Assembly: GCA_023055505.1 (NCBI GenBank)
Contig: JALIRH010000036.1
Location: 4,960,001-5,024,000 of the forward strand
Direction of reading: 5' to 3'
Length of the DNA: 64,000 nucleotides
From: Callipepla californica brunnescens
Lineage: Eukaryota > Chordata > Aves > Galliformes > Odontophoridae
A program made the position numbers and the translations under genes. The notes under the pieces were generated by a model. It searched no databases. It was not told the origin of the DNA and was given only the letters and a program-made list of their open reading frames with translations. Shown in pieces: positions 52,101 through 63,419 of this stretch (positions are counted from its first letter, which is position 1; every line of letters starts with the position of its first letter).

Positions 52101-52271
52101 TATATAAGCAGGGGCTGGAGACCCTTCCAGAAGGTTCAGGCTGTCGTTGGAGGAGGTTGCTGGCTGTGCTCAGCCATCAGCATGGGGACTCAGTGCCTGC
52201 TCTGAGGAGTGTGTGCTCTTTGAGGTTGAAATCTGAAGGGTGATCTAGTGTTATGAGGACTCAAAGTCAAG
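52101..52271 (+). promoter_or_regulatory. candidate TATA promoter with first exon and donor
   Basis: A good TATA box (tatataag, 52,101-52,108) follows an inverted CCAAT (attggc, 52,089-52,094). If used, transcription would begin near 52,130. The sequence from there to 52,271 ends in caaagtcaag followed by gtaggag, a plausible splice donor. Nothing coding is recognised. It could be a non-coding RNA promoter or a promoter derived from an old mobile element. The evidence is motif-only. Confidence 0.3.
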
Positions 52272-55200
52272 GTAGGAGCTGTTTTATTGTTGTTGTTTTG
52301 TCTCAACAGCAAGGTGCTGGGCACCCTGTGGTTCTGGCAGGAACCTCTGCCACATTGGGAGCTTTTCTACTGGGAAGAATAGAGAACCAGATCCCACCTG
52401 CTTCCCTATGAGTTTCAGGGGTCCCTGTGTTGTTGCTACCGAAGTTAGGCTGCAGTGGGGCATGGGGGGGAAGCTACTGTAAGGAAATAAGTTGCGTCCT
52501 TCACTAATAGTGCAATGTTTCTTCCAGGTCTGGTTGCTGCCATTCTGGGTGCCTGATTTCTGTGCAGCAGGAGATGCATCTTCACTGCAGTGGGAGAAGA
52601 AAACAGCAAACGTAAGTAGGAGAAAAGCTATTTCTTGTCTAGAGAACATAGCAGGTTGGAGGCTCTGAGGCTGAAGGCAAATTAAAGGGGAAGTGGATCT
52701 TAACTGTTAAGATATAGTGACCCAGGATACCTGGTTTCCTGCAGGGTCACCTGCTCCAGTTTGAGTGTGGTTGGGTCTGGGGTGGAATGTGATGTATGCT
52801 GAGCACTCCTGAGTTAGTGCTTTGGTCAGGAGTTTGAGGTGACGGTGTCTATTTGGAACGTGAAATGAGTATAATCAGAGTTTGTTGCTGGGCTAATTAG
52901 CAAAAGCTCCAGTTGTGTGAAAGAGCACATGAACCTCTGGAGCTTGCTGTGACCCTGGGATATTCAGAATTGCTGTGGGCTTCTTAAGAACCCTCAGCAT
53001 TGGTTACTTTGGAGTTCCTGCACTTGTGGGATCTTGAGAGATGTGAGGAGGAGAGAGGTGGGGGATTTGTGATCTGAGGCACTGCAGAAGACCTCGAGGT
53101 TCCTCTCCAAAGAGGAGAGATTGAATATGGAGGGCCACGTGGGCTCTGGTTGCTGCGTGGTGGTGGTGGACCTGCCTTGGCTGTCAGGCAGAGCTGATTT
53201 CTCTTCTCCCCCTTCCTCTGTGTGGACCATAAATAATGTGCAGGGGAGAGCTGAGTGATTTGGTATCGCGTGCAATAAAACATGGAATTCATTGGTCACT
53301 GGAGCTGACCTTAAAGGTTTTTGTGATGCTTGAGGGTGAATTGCACTGAACCCAAGGCCCTGGAATGGGGTGAGAAGTGTCAGGAGTTGTCCTCATCTTC
53401 CTGAGAACACGGCCATGTCTGAGCTACAAATCCATCTGCTTCTATTACAGAAAATACAGCTGCTTTCTTACTGCATTTATTGTTTAATTCATTCATGCTG
53501 CTTGTTGGAAACACCGTCATTACATTCCTTCTGGGGCATAGTTTGTTTTAAAGAAAACTCTCTATGGAAAAGACTTTCCTTTAAATTTAGTACAAAAGAA
53601 AATCCCAACTAGTTTTATTTATAGATCCAGGGCATGAGAGATTTTCAGCTTTTGAGCTAGCTCTGTATCTCTGTTTCTCCTATAAAAAAAGAAGTTCAAC
53701 TTCTTTCTCATCTTCCCAGAATAAAATTCTTTTATTGTAAATTTTTATATATAAAATGCAGCAGCTTTAGAGACAAAAGTGTTGGTTCTGCTCACTGAAT
53801 ATCCTACTACAGATCTCGAGTGATGTGCTCTGGGTTTTAGTTACTCTCTGGCTGTCCTGTGGGTTTGGTAATTCCATACACCTGAAGCTGCTTTGAGTGT
53901 GTCCTATGTTTTATGGTGCTGTGTCCTTGTGCTGCCCCACCAGCTGGCTTTGGTGGCCGGAGTGCCTGGGGATGGAATCCTTCTCTGTCCCAATGCTTTG
54001 TTTGGCCAACTGTTGTAATGGAATAATTAAGACTCAGATTCCCTTGGAAATGTCAAGTCACTTTGTGATCTGTAATTGATTCTCATTCTGAGTGGAGCTA
54101 AAAAGCTGTTGGTAATAATTGCATAGAAAATATGTTCCCCATATGGGTGTCCCCCGAAGGCTGGAGCTGGGGCTCCCATTCCCTGGGCTGTACTTGCTAA
54201 ACCCGAGCACCGCTCTTATTTGAGGCGTTTAAATCACTGCACGGGTGATCTCACTCCATTATTTTTAAAGAAACTTCAGTTCACTCTATTTAACTTTATA
54301 CTTTAGAGAAATGAAACTATTTCCTCATCTCATTTATACCGAAGGAACCGAGCTGCAGCTGAGTGGTAGCCCAGCAGCTCATGACACAGCTGCTTCAGGG
54401 CACTCAACAGCCTGCAGTGAAATCCAGAGGCAGGCTCGGAGTGCTTGTGGGAAACAGCATTTCTGGTGCTGCTGTGTAGCTGAGAGCGAGAGAAAAATGT
54501 GGAAGCTCATCTCCATCTGACAGCAGTGTGGAGCAGGGCTCCTCTGCACGGGATCCCTGCCTGGGGGTGGATGAAATTGATGGGCCTTAGTGCTGGGGAG
54601 GTGAGAACTGCTTGGGTGCTGTGCACTGAAATGCCATGCTCAGGTCTTTGGCTTTGCTGCACATACCCAGGGCACCCCATCCCTGTCAGAACTGGAGTTC
54701 TGCTCCCTGCAGTGGTGGGTGCAACTCTGGTCAGCTGCTTGTGAATGTGTGCTCTGGGTGGACAGTGCTTTGTTCATTTTTAGGTGCTCTGGACTTCTGT
54801 GGTGTGTAGAAATGATGAGGTAGAGCTGGAACTTGACGCCAGTGCCTTTGATTTCCTGAGCTGCAGCTCGTTGTTAATTGCAATTATTAGCTGGAAAGTT
54901 TCTGTCCATATTTTCTTCCTCTTGATATTGAGAGGGCAGCTCAATACTGACCTTAGCTTCTGCAGGCAGTGCTGGAGACGATTGATTTCTGAAGGCCTTG
55001 TTATTTGGGCACAGTTTCACCTGCAGGACTGCCAACACAAGTGTTTTGTAGTGGTTAAACGTGTGCTGAAGCTGAAATCCCCACCTCTGCAAGAGGAGGA
55101 GCTGCCATGCCCTCCCACTGCTTCCCAAATGGCATGGCTGTGCTGGGGGCATCTCCCAGGCAGGGCCCACATGCTGCTTGTGAGTTGTGAAGGCAGGGAA

Positions 55201-57386
55201 GGAACTGGGGATCCTGGGGATGTGCAGACTGCATGCATGGCTTTGTGTGCTACCTGGGAGCTTGCACTGCAGTGGTGGGTGCTTAATTTCTCCTTGAATT
55301 CAGACGATGCTGCCTGCAGGCAGTGGTAACCTTGTTTTGGGGTGGTTTGATTGCAGGGATTTGGATCGATAGTGTGAAAGTAAAGCTAATCTGCCATGCC
55401 TCAGCTGGATAATTTCTGAGTTTGTTTCTTCTCTGAGTGTATTCCTCTAGAAAGACTACTTTTTAGATAAACACTGCTATTCAGCTTACATTTGACCCAA
55501 GAATCAAATTAATTTTTACTTCTAATGCTGTGCCCATTGTGAACGGTGTTTTCCTGCACAGGATGTAAAGCAGAGCTTTCTGGTTTTGACAGAAAATAAC
55601 AAGTGTTTTCCAAAATGTGGCGTTTCTGTTTGAACACAAAGTCTTCACAGGAGTAAACCCAGTGGAATATGAGTCACTGTAGGAACAAGCACATGGGCAA
55701 GGTGGGCCACTGCCTTATAAATGGTACAATTGTAGATACAGAAGTGGAGAGACTGCGCTGGTTGGAAAGCTGGCTGGAAAATAGCAGTCACAAGGTAGAG
55801 GGACATTTATATTCACAGAAACCATTAAATATTTTGTATACATTTGCATTTCATTTTCTAACTGCTTTTTGAGACGGAGCTTGACTCTTCAAAGTATCCA
55901 TCAATTAGCTTATCACTGGCTGTGCCTCGCTCCAGCAGCAATGCTGCTGAGCTCCCTGTGCTGCCGTGGGCTTGTCACAAGTGCTCATGTGGACAATTTG
56001 CGGAGTGAAAGCCAAACAGCAAGGCTGAAACGCTCATGGTCTCAATTGTAGGCTGATAGAAGCACTAATGGATCGTGGCATTCATAAACCAACTTCACAC
56101 AGGCCTTCCGAGGCAGTGACTGACAGTCTGCAGCATTTGTTGCTCTGTTGTTCCCATCAGTGTTCCCTGAGATTTCAGCTTGCCCAGTTCTGATGACAGC
56201 TTATTCTTCCACCTGTAAGATGAAAAGGACCACAGTGAACGTGCCTGTGTGGTTGGAGAAGGATTTCTCCAGTTAATATGGGTGCTTTCCCCTCTGCAAT
56301 GGACCACATCCCTCTGCAGTGCCAGGGCGGAGCTGGTTTGGGGAGCACTTTGGGGGCTTGAAGGATTTCTATCTCCCCTGTGGTGATGAAACCAAACCCT
56401 TTTGAAGTTTAACAGTAAATGTGTGGGTAAGGGAGGGGAAAAAAAGTAACAGAAGGGCTGACAGCCGTGAAGGTGGTGATGCTGCACTGTGCAGAAGAGC
56501 CTCAGTCCCTCTCTGGGCTGCCCTGTGCTCCCTGCATCGTGCTGTCCCAAGCAGTTCCTTGTAGCTGATGTGACACCAGGGGAGAAATGGGATTTGCCAA
56601 ACCACTGCTTTCTGGTGATGAGTTGCTCAGCTCCCGTGGAGCTGCCCACCCGGAGCAGCCCTGCTCCATCAGCTCTGCTCGAGGAACGGGGTTGACTCAT
56701 TCTTCCTGGACACAATCCATCTCTCATGGAAATCGATGGAATTCTTTCTGTTGCGTTTTAACACATGTTCTGAGAGTTACTCTCTGCAGTAAGTCTTCAT
56801 TAATTTGTAAATCTAAACGAACTCCTGGTCCTGATGGCTTTCCCTTGGGCTCAGGAACATGGAGGCAGCCCCGGGACCTCGCCAGGCACCGTGAAATACT
56901 TTCCCATCTCTGCTTATGATCTACCAACCCGAGGACAGGAGCTCTTTGTGCTGTGTGCATTATTCCATGGGAGCGCTCCCGCTGCCTTAAGGCAGAAGAG
57001 AAAGCTCAGGAGGTGGAAAAACCGGGGAGCTGTGGGGAGGGGGCACAGCCCTGGGGTTGGGGGGCTCATCGTGGTCCCCTTGGGGGCTCGGTGGGTCTCC
57101 GTGTGTCCCCATGCTGTCCGCTGCTCCCCAGGGGGATCACTGATCTCCAGGGGTGCCCCTCCTCAGCCCCGAGTCGTGCTCCGAACTGCTCTATTTTATT
57201 ATTTTTAAGCTGCTTTCTATTAAATGAGTAAAACAGGCTCGCGTCCCGTCGGGTCCCCTGTTTGCTCCCGTTACGAAAAGCAGCTGATCGTCCCCGCGCT
57301 GCCGGCGGCTCTTTGCAGTTCGTCGCGTCTCCCAAAGCGGTTCTGCATCCTCGGATCGTGGGCTCGTCCGCCTTTAAGACCACGGA

Positions 57387-57402
57387 GGGGGGGGGGGGGG
57401 GG
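57387..57402. repeat. poly-G run (16 G)
   Basis: Sixteen consecutive G residues lie near the left edge of the CpG domain. It is a likely assembly weak point and can contribute to a G-quadruplex. Confidence 0.9.
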
Positions 57403-58039
57403 ATGGTGTGGGTTTTTAGGATGCGTTTGGAAACCCGTTGGGAACCGCTTTGCAGTTCCCCCGCGTGTCCCCTCGTTGCGGTGGCCGACGCTGCTCTGTT
57501 TTCAGGTGGATGTGAGCAGAGGAGCGGAGCTCCGCGGGCGCTTAAAGCCGAAGCAGCGTTTGGGGACGGGGTGGGTCGGTTGGCGTTGGGTTTCTGTTGT
57601 TTTTTTGCTTTTTTTCCTGTTTGCTAGCGAGAAGTGTTCTTAATTATGACTTGGGGGGGTGGGGGGGGATGCTCGGAGAGCTCTTCCAAAAAAGTAATTC
57701 TAAACAGTGAAAAAAAGAAAAAAGAAAAAAAAAAAAGAGGAGGAGGGGGAGCTCTATGATGTTTAATTTTAATAATCTTTTTCAGGCGTCTGAGTCGCGC
57801 TCTGAAAAAAAAAAATAAAATAAATAAAGCTCGCAGGGAAAAGGCACCGACAAATACAGCCTTGAAAACAAAATGTGCGACTTCTGAGAATATGCCCTCG
57901 TGGTGAATACACCGGAATTCTCTCCCTTGCGGAGGGGAAGGTTTTGTTCGTTCGGACAGTCTTTGAATACTGTTCTAAAAACTTCTTTCAAGTGGGGACT
58001 GAAGAGAGAAATGTGAAGTTCTAAGAGGGAGACAATGCG

Positions 58040-58140
58040 TTAGCATCTTTGAGCGGAGCCCCTTGCATGCAAATCAGCCTTTTGGCAATTTGGGCCGCTT
58101 TAATTGGAAGGTGGCAGCTCGGCAAGATAAGGCTGCGTCC
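58040..58140 (+). promoter_or_regulatory. candidate enhancer-like cluster of factor sites
   Basis: In about 100 bases between two CpG blocks lie a perfect octamer (atgcaaat, 58,067-58,074), a homeodomain-type taattgg (58,101-58,107), which also contains an inverted CCAAT, and a GATA-type agataagg (58,125-58,132). The spacing and the drop in CpG density suggest a conserved regulatory element upstream of PRDM16. Conservation cannot be tested here. Confidence 0.35.
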
Positions 58141-61100
58141 CTCGGAGCGGGCACTGCGGGGACCCCCACCCGAGACCCCCCCAGCTCCATCCCCACCCGC
58201 GTCCGAGGGGCGTTCCCCGAAGGGACCTCGTGAATGCGATCCGTCGGTTGAAAGTTTCTATGATTTTCACCTAATGATGTTTTTTTTGCCCCTTCCCGTT
58301 GATGCTGTCCCCCCCCTCCGCCCCCAGGAGCACTGTGTCAGGCCGGGCCCAGCCGGCCCCGGACGGCTGTTGGCCGTGCGCAGACCCTTCTCGGGATTAG
58401 TGCTCGGACTCCTCATTTCCCATAGCCGTAAAAGGTCTTGAACTCAATTAATAGCTAATAATTATACAGCCAGTATCAGCTCGGGGGGAGCCCGAGCTTT
58501 GGGGGGGGGAGGGGCAGCCCGATACAGGTGGGTGCTGCCGGGGTTCGGTCCGCACCGTAACGCGTGGATTAAGGACGCGGTTTTTGGGGTGTGGGGGCCG
58601 CGAACCCCCATAGCGCTGCTCTGCTCCGACCGCGGCAGCTCCGCTCCTTCACCTCGGTGAGGGCCGTCTGATAACCGCGAGGGGAAAACCGACGTGAACA
58701 CTGAACACGCGTGGCACAACCCAGCACAGCGTGCTGCGGCCGGGAGAGCCGAAAAGAAAGAATCGTTAGGACGCCTTAATTTCCCTTTAATCGCCTCTCG
58801 GAATAAAAGCTGCCGCGGTTCTTTAGCGGCGGTGCGGTTGGAGTTCGGTATTCACGCGTGGACGCTTTTCTCCTTCGGCCGTTTGTTACCTCGAGCAGCG
58901 CAACGAACGGGGGGGAATCGGTGGAGCTGGGCACGGCTTCTGGGGGGAAACCCGAGCGGCAGATTTACGCCGTGTGTTTTCAGGGCTGGGAATGAGAAGG
59001 GCAGCGTCCGCGGAGCGTGGGTCGGCGCGGGGAGAGGTGCCAGCGGGCACAGAGCTGCGCTGCGCGGGTTTTGCGTGCGGATAAATGGGGGGCGGTGGGA
59101 TGGGGGGGGGGCGATGGGGGGGTGCACGAGATGCTGAGCGAAGCAGCGAGGCTGAGGCACGAACGCGCAAAACGCCTTTTTTTTTCTTTTTTTCCTGTCT
59201 GATGGTGCTTCCGAGAAATAAAAAGAAGAAAACTACTCGAATAAACCGGTGGGGGAAATGCTCCGGGATGGAGCTCCTCGGGGGGTTTAGGGCGGCACCA
59301 GCCCAACCCGGGGGGGGGTGGGGGGGTCTGGGGGCTCGGGCTGCCGCCCCCCAGCGCTGTCCTTATCCGCCCCCTTGTGCCCGCAGCACGCAGCCGGGGC
59401 TCGAGCCGCGGCCGAAAGGTGATGAAATTCCTTGGCACCGGCGGGGCGAGCCGCCCTTTGATTGCGTGCGTTTAAGGCAGCCCCTAATTACAATGCGGTC
59501 GTTGTGTGGGTGCTTCCTCCGCTTCTTAATGGTAGATTAGGAAGGGAAAAGCTCCGGGCGAGCGTGTGACATTCTCGGGGCTCGCTGACCCGTCCTGTGC
59601 CACGGGCATTTGCGTAGTTTAAAATATTAATTCCTGCTCTAATCTCCCCGCGACGCTGCGCGGAAACAATGAGGAATTTAGGCGCAAATCCTCGGGGCGG
59701 GAGAGGGGTTCCGCTGAGTGTGCGGAGGTGCCGCCGAGCCGCTCCGTCCCAACCGTTTTAATCTTCTTTAGCGCTTAAACTCGGGCACAACGAGCGGCGA
59801 AGGGCCGCGTCCCGACAGCCCCCGTGAGCCCGAGGCCGCAGGGCACCGGGACGGCATTAGGGTGGGGGTCGCGGTGGCGGCGGGGCCGGGATGCGAACAG
59901 CAGCGAGGGGTGGGCTCTGCAGAGCCTGAACGCGAAGGTTCCGTTGCCCCCAGCCCTGGGCCGGGCAGCGAGAGCCGACCCCGGGCACGGGGGACCGCGG
60001 AGGGGAGAACTGTCGGGGCTGCACCGTCCTGCGCATCGCTCCCCGGGGGTCCCCGAGCGGGGCCGGGGGCTGCGGGCTCTGTGCGGCCGCCTGGGCCGGG
60101 CCCCTCTCCCTCCGTCCCCGTACATCAATTTCCCATTCCGGGTGGAAGCGCTCCGACAGGTGGAGGCTGCGGTGCTGCGGGATGGGGACGGCTGCGGTTG
60201 TGTCCCCGGCCCCGCACGGCTCCCGGTGCCCGCGGGCACGCACCGCTCGGGGCCGGCACCGCGCTGCCGTCCTCGGCCAGCGCACCTCGCTTAAAAATTC
60301 GTTCCCTTTCATTTTTTTTCCTTCGTTTTCTTTCTTTTTTCCTTTCTCCTTCGCCCCCCAAACCCCCGGCTCGGGGACCCCCGCTGCCCTCACCCCGGCA
60401 CCGCAGCCGGAGGGAAATAGGAGAGCAGAAACGCGAGGGCTCGGCTCGGCCACGCGGCGCCGGGACGCGCGGAGATGTTCGATCTTTCGATCTCTCCTCG
60501 GTGCCTTCCTTTGCAGAAGCATCAAATAAAGCCTTGGGGTGGGGAAGGGGGGGGGGAGGGGGAGATCCGCGCGCACACGGCCCCCGAAAACATTTTACAT
60601 CTCTTAAAATATCCGCTCGCGGGTCCCGGGGACGCGTGGAACCGCAGGAACTGAACTATTTACTGCGGAGAATCGGAACTCGGGGGCTGCGGGGATTTGG
60701 TCCCCACCACAATTCCCGGCGGGGCCGCACCGAGCCCCGCGCAGAGCCGCGTTGCGGGGCCCGGCGTTCCCGACCCGGAGCGAGCAGAGCCCGCACCTGA
60801 GCGCGGAGCTCCTCGGCTCGGAGCCGCCGGCAAAGAAAGGGCAGCGGTGAGCTCGGAGCCGCGCTCCTCCCGTCCCCTCGGAGGGACGCAGCCGCCGAGG
60901 TCGCGGGGAGAAATCCTGCAGTGCATCGCAGCCACGAGGGCTGTGGTTTCCCGGAGCTCGGCTCGCTTTCCCCCACGCGTTCCGAGGAAGGAACCCCCGC
61001 GCACCGCTTCGGCGTTCGGCCACGCGCGGCCGCGCTTTCCGTTCGTGCGGACGCGGTGTCATTGGGGCTCCGGTGCCCGCAGGGCCTCGCTCCGCTGCCG

Positions 61101-61264
61101 GCCGCACTCGGAGGTCACTGCGGAGGGGCAGCGCGGCCCCCGCTCCCACCTGCGGCTCCGTGGGACCCCGCGTGGGCCGCGCTCGGGGTTCTCCCGTCGG
61201 TGCGCGGCCGTGGGCGCGTCCCCGGACCCCCTTAATTTTCGGGAAGGTCGGCGAAGGAGCGCGC

Positions 61265-61430
61265 TTTCCCTCTCTCCATATTAATCTCATTAAATCCTAC
61301 CTTTCAACCTTCTTCCGTGACCATCTGACCTGGCCACTTGAATTCAAACAGTGCTTTCTCCGCAGTCAAAAGACAGCACATCAATCACCGGGCTATTTAC
61401 ACTTGGCTCCTTTCTTCAAAGAGGAGCTGC
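61265..61430. promoter_or_regulatory. AT-rich islet in the CpG domain, candidate conserved element
   Basis: This stretch is nearly CpG-free, although CpG-dense sequence adjoins it on the left and resumes soon after it on the right. It includes tattaatctcattaaatcct, a forkhead-like tatttac and a TCF-like cttcaaag. In a domain that otherwise keeps its CpGs, a block of constrained non-CpG sequence of this size is often a conserved non-coding element. This is inference. Confidence 0.3.
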
Positions 61431-62336
61431 CCGCTGTCCCTCCACCTTCCCTTCCGGGGACGGCGGGCACCGTTTGGCTTTATCGCTATTATGAACATAT
61501 AGAGATAGATACATATTTGGTTTCTCACCCCCGGTGCTCGGCTGTCCGTGGGTCTCTCGGCTTCCCCCGGCGAGGCGGCTGCCGGTCCCTCGGGAGCGCT
61601 CCCAGCGGCACCTGGAAGGCAGAAGAAAGCGGCACCGGCACCCGCTGTCCCCGGGCAGCCCGGCCCGGTTCGGCCCGGCACGGCTCGGTCGGGCCCGGGC
61701 GGCCCCGGGACACGGGCAGCCTCAACGCGGGGGTTTGCTTTGTTTTATTTTATATATACATCTAAATATTTCCGGTCAAAACGCGTCCAAACGGGTAAAT
61801 AAATCGGGGTAGGAAGAGCTTTACCGCTGAGCTCTCCGGCGTTAAAATCAATATCCCCGGACGAAGGCGAGACGTGCTGCCGGTTAGGAGTGAGGGACCC
61901 CCCCCGCGCCGAAGGGGGCAAGAGGGGGAAAAGGGTAAAAAAAAAAGACAAAAAAAAAAAGGGAGAAAAGAAAGGAACTCGTGGAGAAGTTGTAAATAAT
62001 CAGTATTAATTATTACGATTTCGGATGAAAAATCAAAAGCGCGCTTTCAAACGCGCCCGGCTCCGAGGAGGAGCCCGTGAACCAACTCCGGACGGCGTCG
62101 GTATTTAGGAATAGCGAGAGCAGCGGTAACGACAGCGATAATCACCTCTCCCGGGGATGGCACCCGGGGCCGCGGGCGCGCTCCGCTCCGTGGGGCACTG
62201 CGCGGAGGGACCGCGGTGCTGCGCGTCCGTCTTAAAGGGGCAGATCGGGGGAAGGCTGCGCTGGTGCGCGGAGAGAGAGAGGAGGGGGCAGAGATAAGTG
62301 GTCAGGAGAAGAGGATAGGACAGGGGAGGAAAGGAG

Positions 62337-62379
62337 GAAAAAAAAAAAAAGAAAGAAAGAAAGAAAAAAAAAAAAAACC
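62337..62379. repeat. A-rich / GAAA simple repeat
   Basis: Two A runs surround four gaaa units. The tract lies about 190 bases before the PRDM16 start codon, so it is probably just upstream of or in the 5' leader. Confidence 0.85.
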
Positions 62380-62461
62380 CACCCAACCCAACCACCCCGA
62401 TGATGATGAATACATTGGAAAGTTTTTTTGGCCCTGGTGAGGGTGTCAGATTGAATGCTCT

Positions 62462-62474
62462 GTGCGCATGTGCG
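62462..62474 (+). promoter_or_regulatory. near-consensus NRF1-type site before PRDM16 exon 1
   Basis: The sequence gtgcgcatgtgcg matches the palindromic NRF1 core (tgcgcatgcgca) over its left half and deviates in the right half. It lies about 100 bases before the start codon in the likely core promoter or leader. No TATA box is seen nearby, as expected for a CpG-island promoter. Confidence 0.35.
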
Positions 62475-62567
62475 AAGGTGTCCAAACTGACAATGCTTGG
62501 GAGATGAAGATAGTGTGTAGCTGCTTCTGGGCTCAAGGAGGAGGAGAGGAATCCGCAAGCCGACACG

Positions 62568-62604
62568 ATGAGATCCAAGGCGAGGGCGAGAAAACTGCCC
62601 AAAA
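62568..62604 (+). CDS. PRDM16: PRDM16 coding exon 1 (partial gene)
   Basis: PRDM16 is a nuclear PR/SET-domain and C2H2 zinc-finger protein that drives brown-fat fate and maintains stem cells. This exon encodes its first 12 residues, MRSKARARKLPK, plus one base of codon 13. The peptide differs from the mammalian N-terminus at one visible position (P for A before the final K). The paralogue MECOM starts MRSKGRARKLAT, so the alanine at position 5 and lysine at 12 favour PRDM16. The frame is left at aaaa followed by the donor gtaggt (62,605), a phase-1 boundary. The start context is acg then atg a, with a purine at -3. The PR domain and zinc fingers lie in later exons outside the window. The reading frame stays open into the intron to 62,870, but that sequence is intronic and not protein. 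Confidence 0.93.
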
Positions 62605-62884
62605 GTAGGTCCTGCCTCTCCCTTCTTCCGCGTACCGCCGCCGCGGGGCTCGGGCAGCGCTGCGCGGAGCCGGGCCGGGGGCTGCGCGCACACACAGCCC
62701 CTCTGCGCGCCCGCGGCGGCGGCGGGAGCCGCGCTCTGCGCCCCGGGTGCGCGCAGCCCCGGCGGCCCCGCGCTGCTCCGCGCTGCCCGGGCGGTGGGAG
62801 CCGCGGGCACGGGGCGAGCTGCGCGGGGCCGGCGGCCGGGGGAGAAAAGCGAAAGTTAGCTCGAAGTTGACGAAAGGGGATAGC

Positions 62885-62887
<3 letters not shown>

Positions 62888-62919
<32 letters not shown>
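62888..62919. repeat. poly-T run (32 T)
   Basis: An uninterrupted run of T lies 284 bases into intron 1. It would be a poly-A on the other strand, but no retroposed body adjoins it. Confidence 0.95.
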
Positions 62920-62921
<2 letters not shown>

Positions 62922-63033
62922 TGAGTCGTTCCAAGTCTTGTGAAATAGTATTCCTGGCTTTTTGAAATAGTGGGCGCTAGAGGTCTGCGTTTGGCAGCTG
63001 CCTGCGAGATGCACCGAGACTTAGCGCTGGAGG

Positions 63034-63076
63034 TGGGGGGGGGGGTGAAAAGAGGGGGGGGGGTGGGGGGGGGGGG
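63034..63076 (+). repeat. G-run cluster, strong G-quadruplex candidate
   Basis: Three G runs of about 11, 9 and 12 residues are separated by short spacers (tgaaaaga and t). They can supply four or more G-triplets with short loops on the non-template strand of PRDM16, early in intron 1. Formation is inferred from sequence only. Confidence 0.7.
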
Positions 63077-63110
63077 AGAGAGAGAGACGGCAGAGACAAA
63101 CGGAAGGGAG

Positions 63111-63134
63111 AAATAATAATAATAATAACAATAA
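63111..63134. repeat. (AAT)n microsatellite
   Basis: About six aat units are followed by an imperfect aacaataaa end. Confidence 0.9.
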
Positions 63135-63356
63135 AAGCGGCCCTTCCAGTCTCGGGAACAATTATCCGCGAGGGCGAAGAGGGAATGTGCAGCGGGAGCG
63201 GCCGCGCAGGGCCGGGCATCGGGCAGCGCTGCGGGCCGGGCCGGGCCGGGGGCGAAGCGGCGTTGGGGGGGGGAGGGGAGCGGGGGAGTGTCTTTAATTT
63301 TTAATTTTTTAAAATTGACTCGGGGGTGGAATTGCAGCTCGTAAGTCTTGCGCAGC

Positions 63357-63419
63357 TTTTTTTTTTTTTTTTTTTTTTTTTTTCCCTCCGTCTTTCTTTC
63401 CCCCCCCCCCCCCCCCCCC
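63357..63419. repeat. compound poly-T / poly-C tract
   Basis: Twenty-seven T residues, a short pyrimidine linker (ccctccgtctttcttt) and 20 C residues follow each other, giving 63 bases that are almost pure pyrimidine. Such a strand can form a triplex (H-DNA) or an i-motif. Assembly length is uncertain. Confidence 0.9.

Larger units (their letters stand above)
44605..57237. other. intergenic DNA between the ACTRT pair and the PRDM16 CpG domain
   Basis: No protein-coding gene is recognised in this 12.6 kb. It carries two CR1 tails, a MIR-like relic, two microsatellites and a TATA box with a downstream donor (52.1-52.3 kb), each listed separately. AT-rich segments with repeated TAAT cores (50,530-50,720) and a perfect octamer at 46,403-46,410 may be regulatory. 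The longest frames (51,689-52,243; 54,784-55,329; 56,095-56,727 minus) show no domain or family similarity. In human a divergent non-coding RNA (PRDM16-DT) starts near the PRDM16 promoter; I cannot identify its exons here. Confidence 0.5.

Noticed and set aside
51689..52243. 184-codon frame on plus
   Set aside because: Overlaps the TATA region, has no similarity and no coding texture.
54784..55329. 181-codon frame on plus
   Set aside because: Cys/Leu-rich chance translation, no recognised motif.
56095..56727. 210-codon frame on minus
   Set aside because: No domain; low-complexity and Ser/His-rich; no conserved motif seen.
59862..60800. 312-codon open frame on plus, with 239- and 228-codon frames on minus nearby
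   Set aside because: All lie in CpG-dense DNA where stop codons are rare, overlap each other on both strands, and consist of Pro/Arg/Gly/Ala-rich sequence without domains.
62568..62604. Assignment of the exon to MECOM (MDS1 first exon)
   Set aside because: MECOM begins MRSKGRARKLAT. Here residue 5 is A and residue 12 is K as in PRDM16, and the upstream actin-related gene is ACTRT2-like.
62605..62870. Continuation of the PRDM16 exon 1 reading frame to a 100-codon protein
   Set aside because: A consensus donor (gtaggt) follows codon 12 exactly where the known protein continues in another exon. The readthrough is GC-rich intron without similarity.
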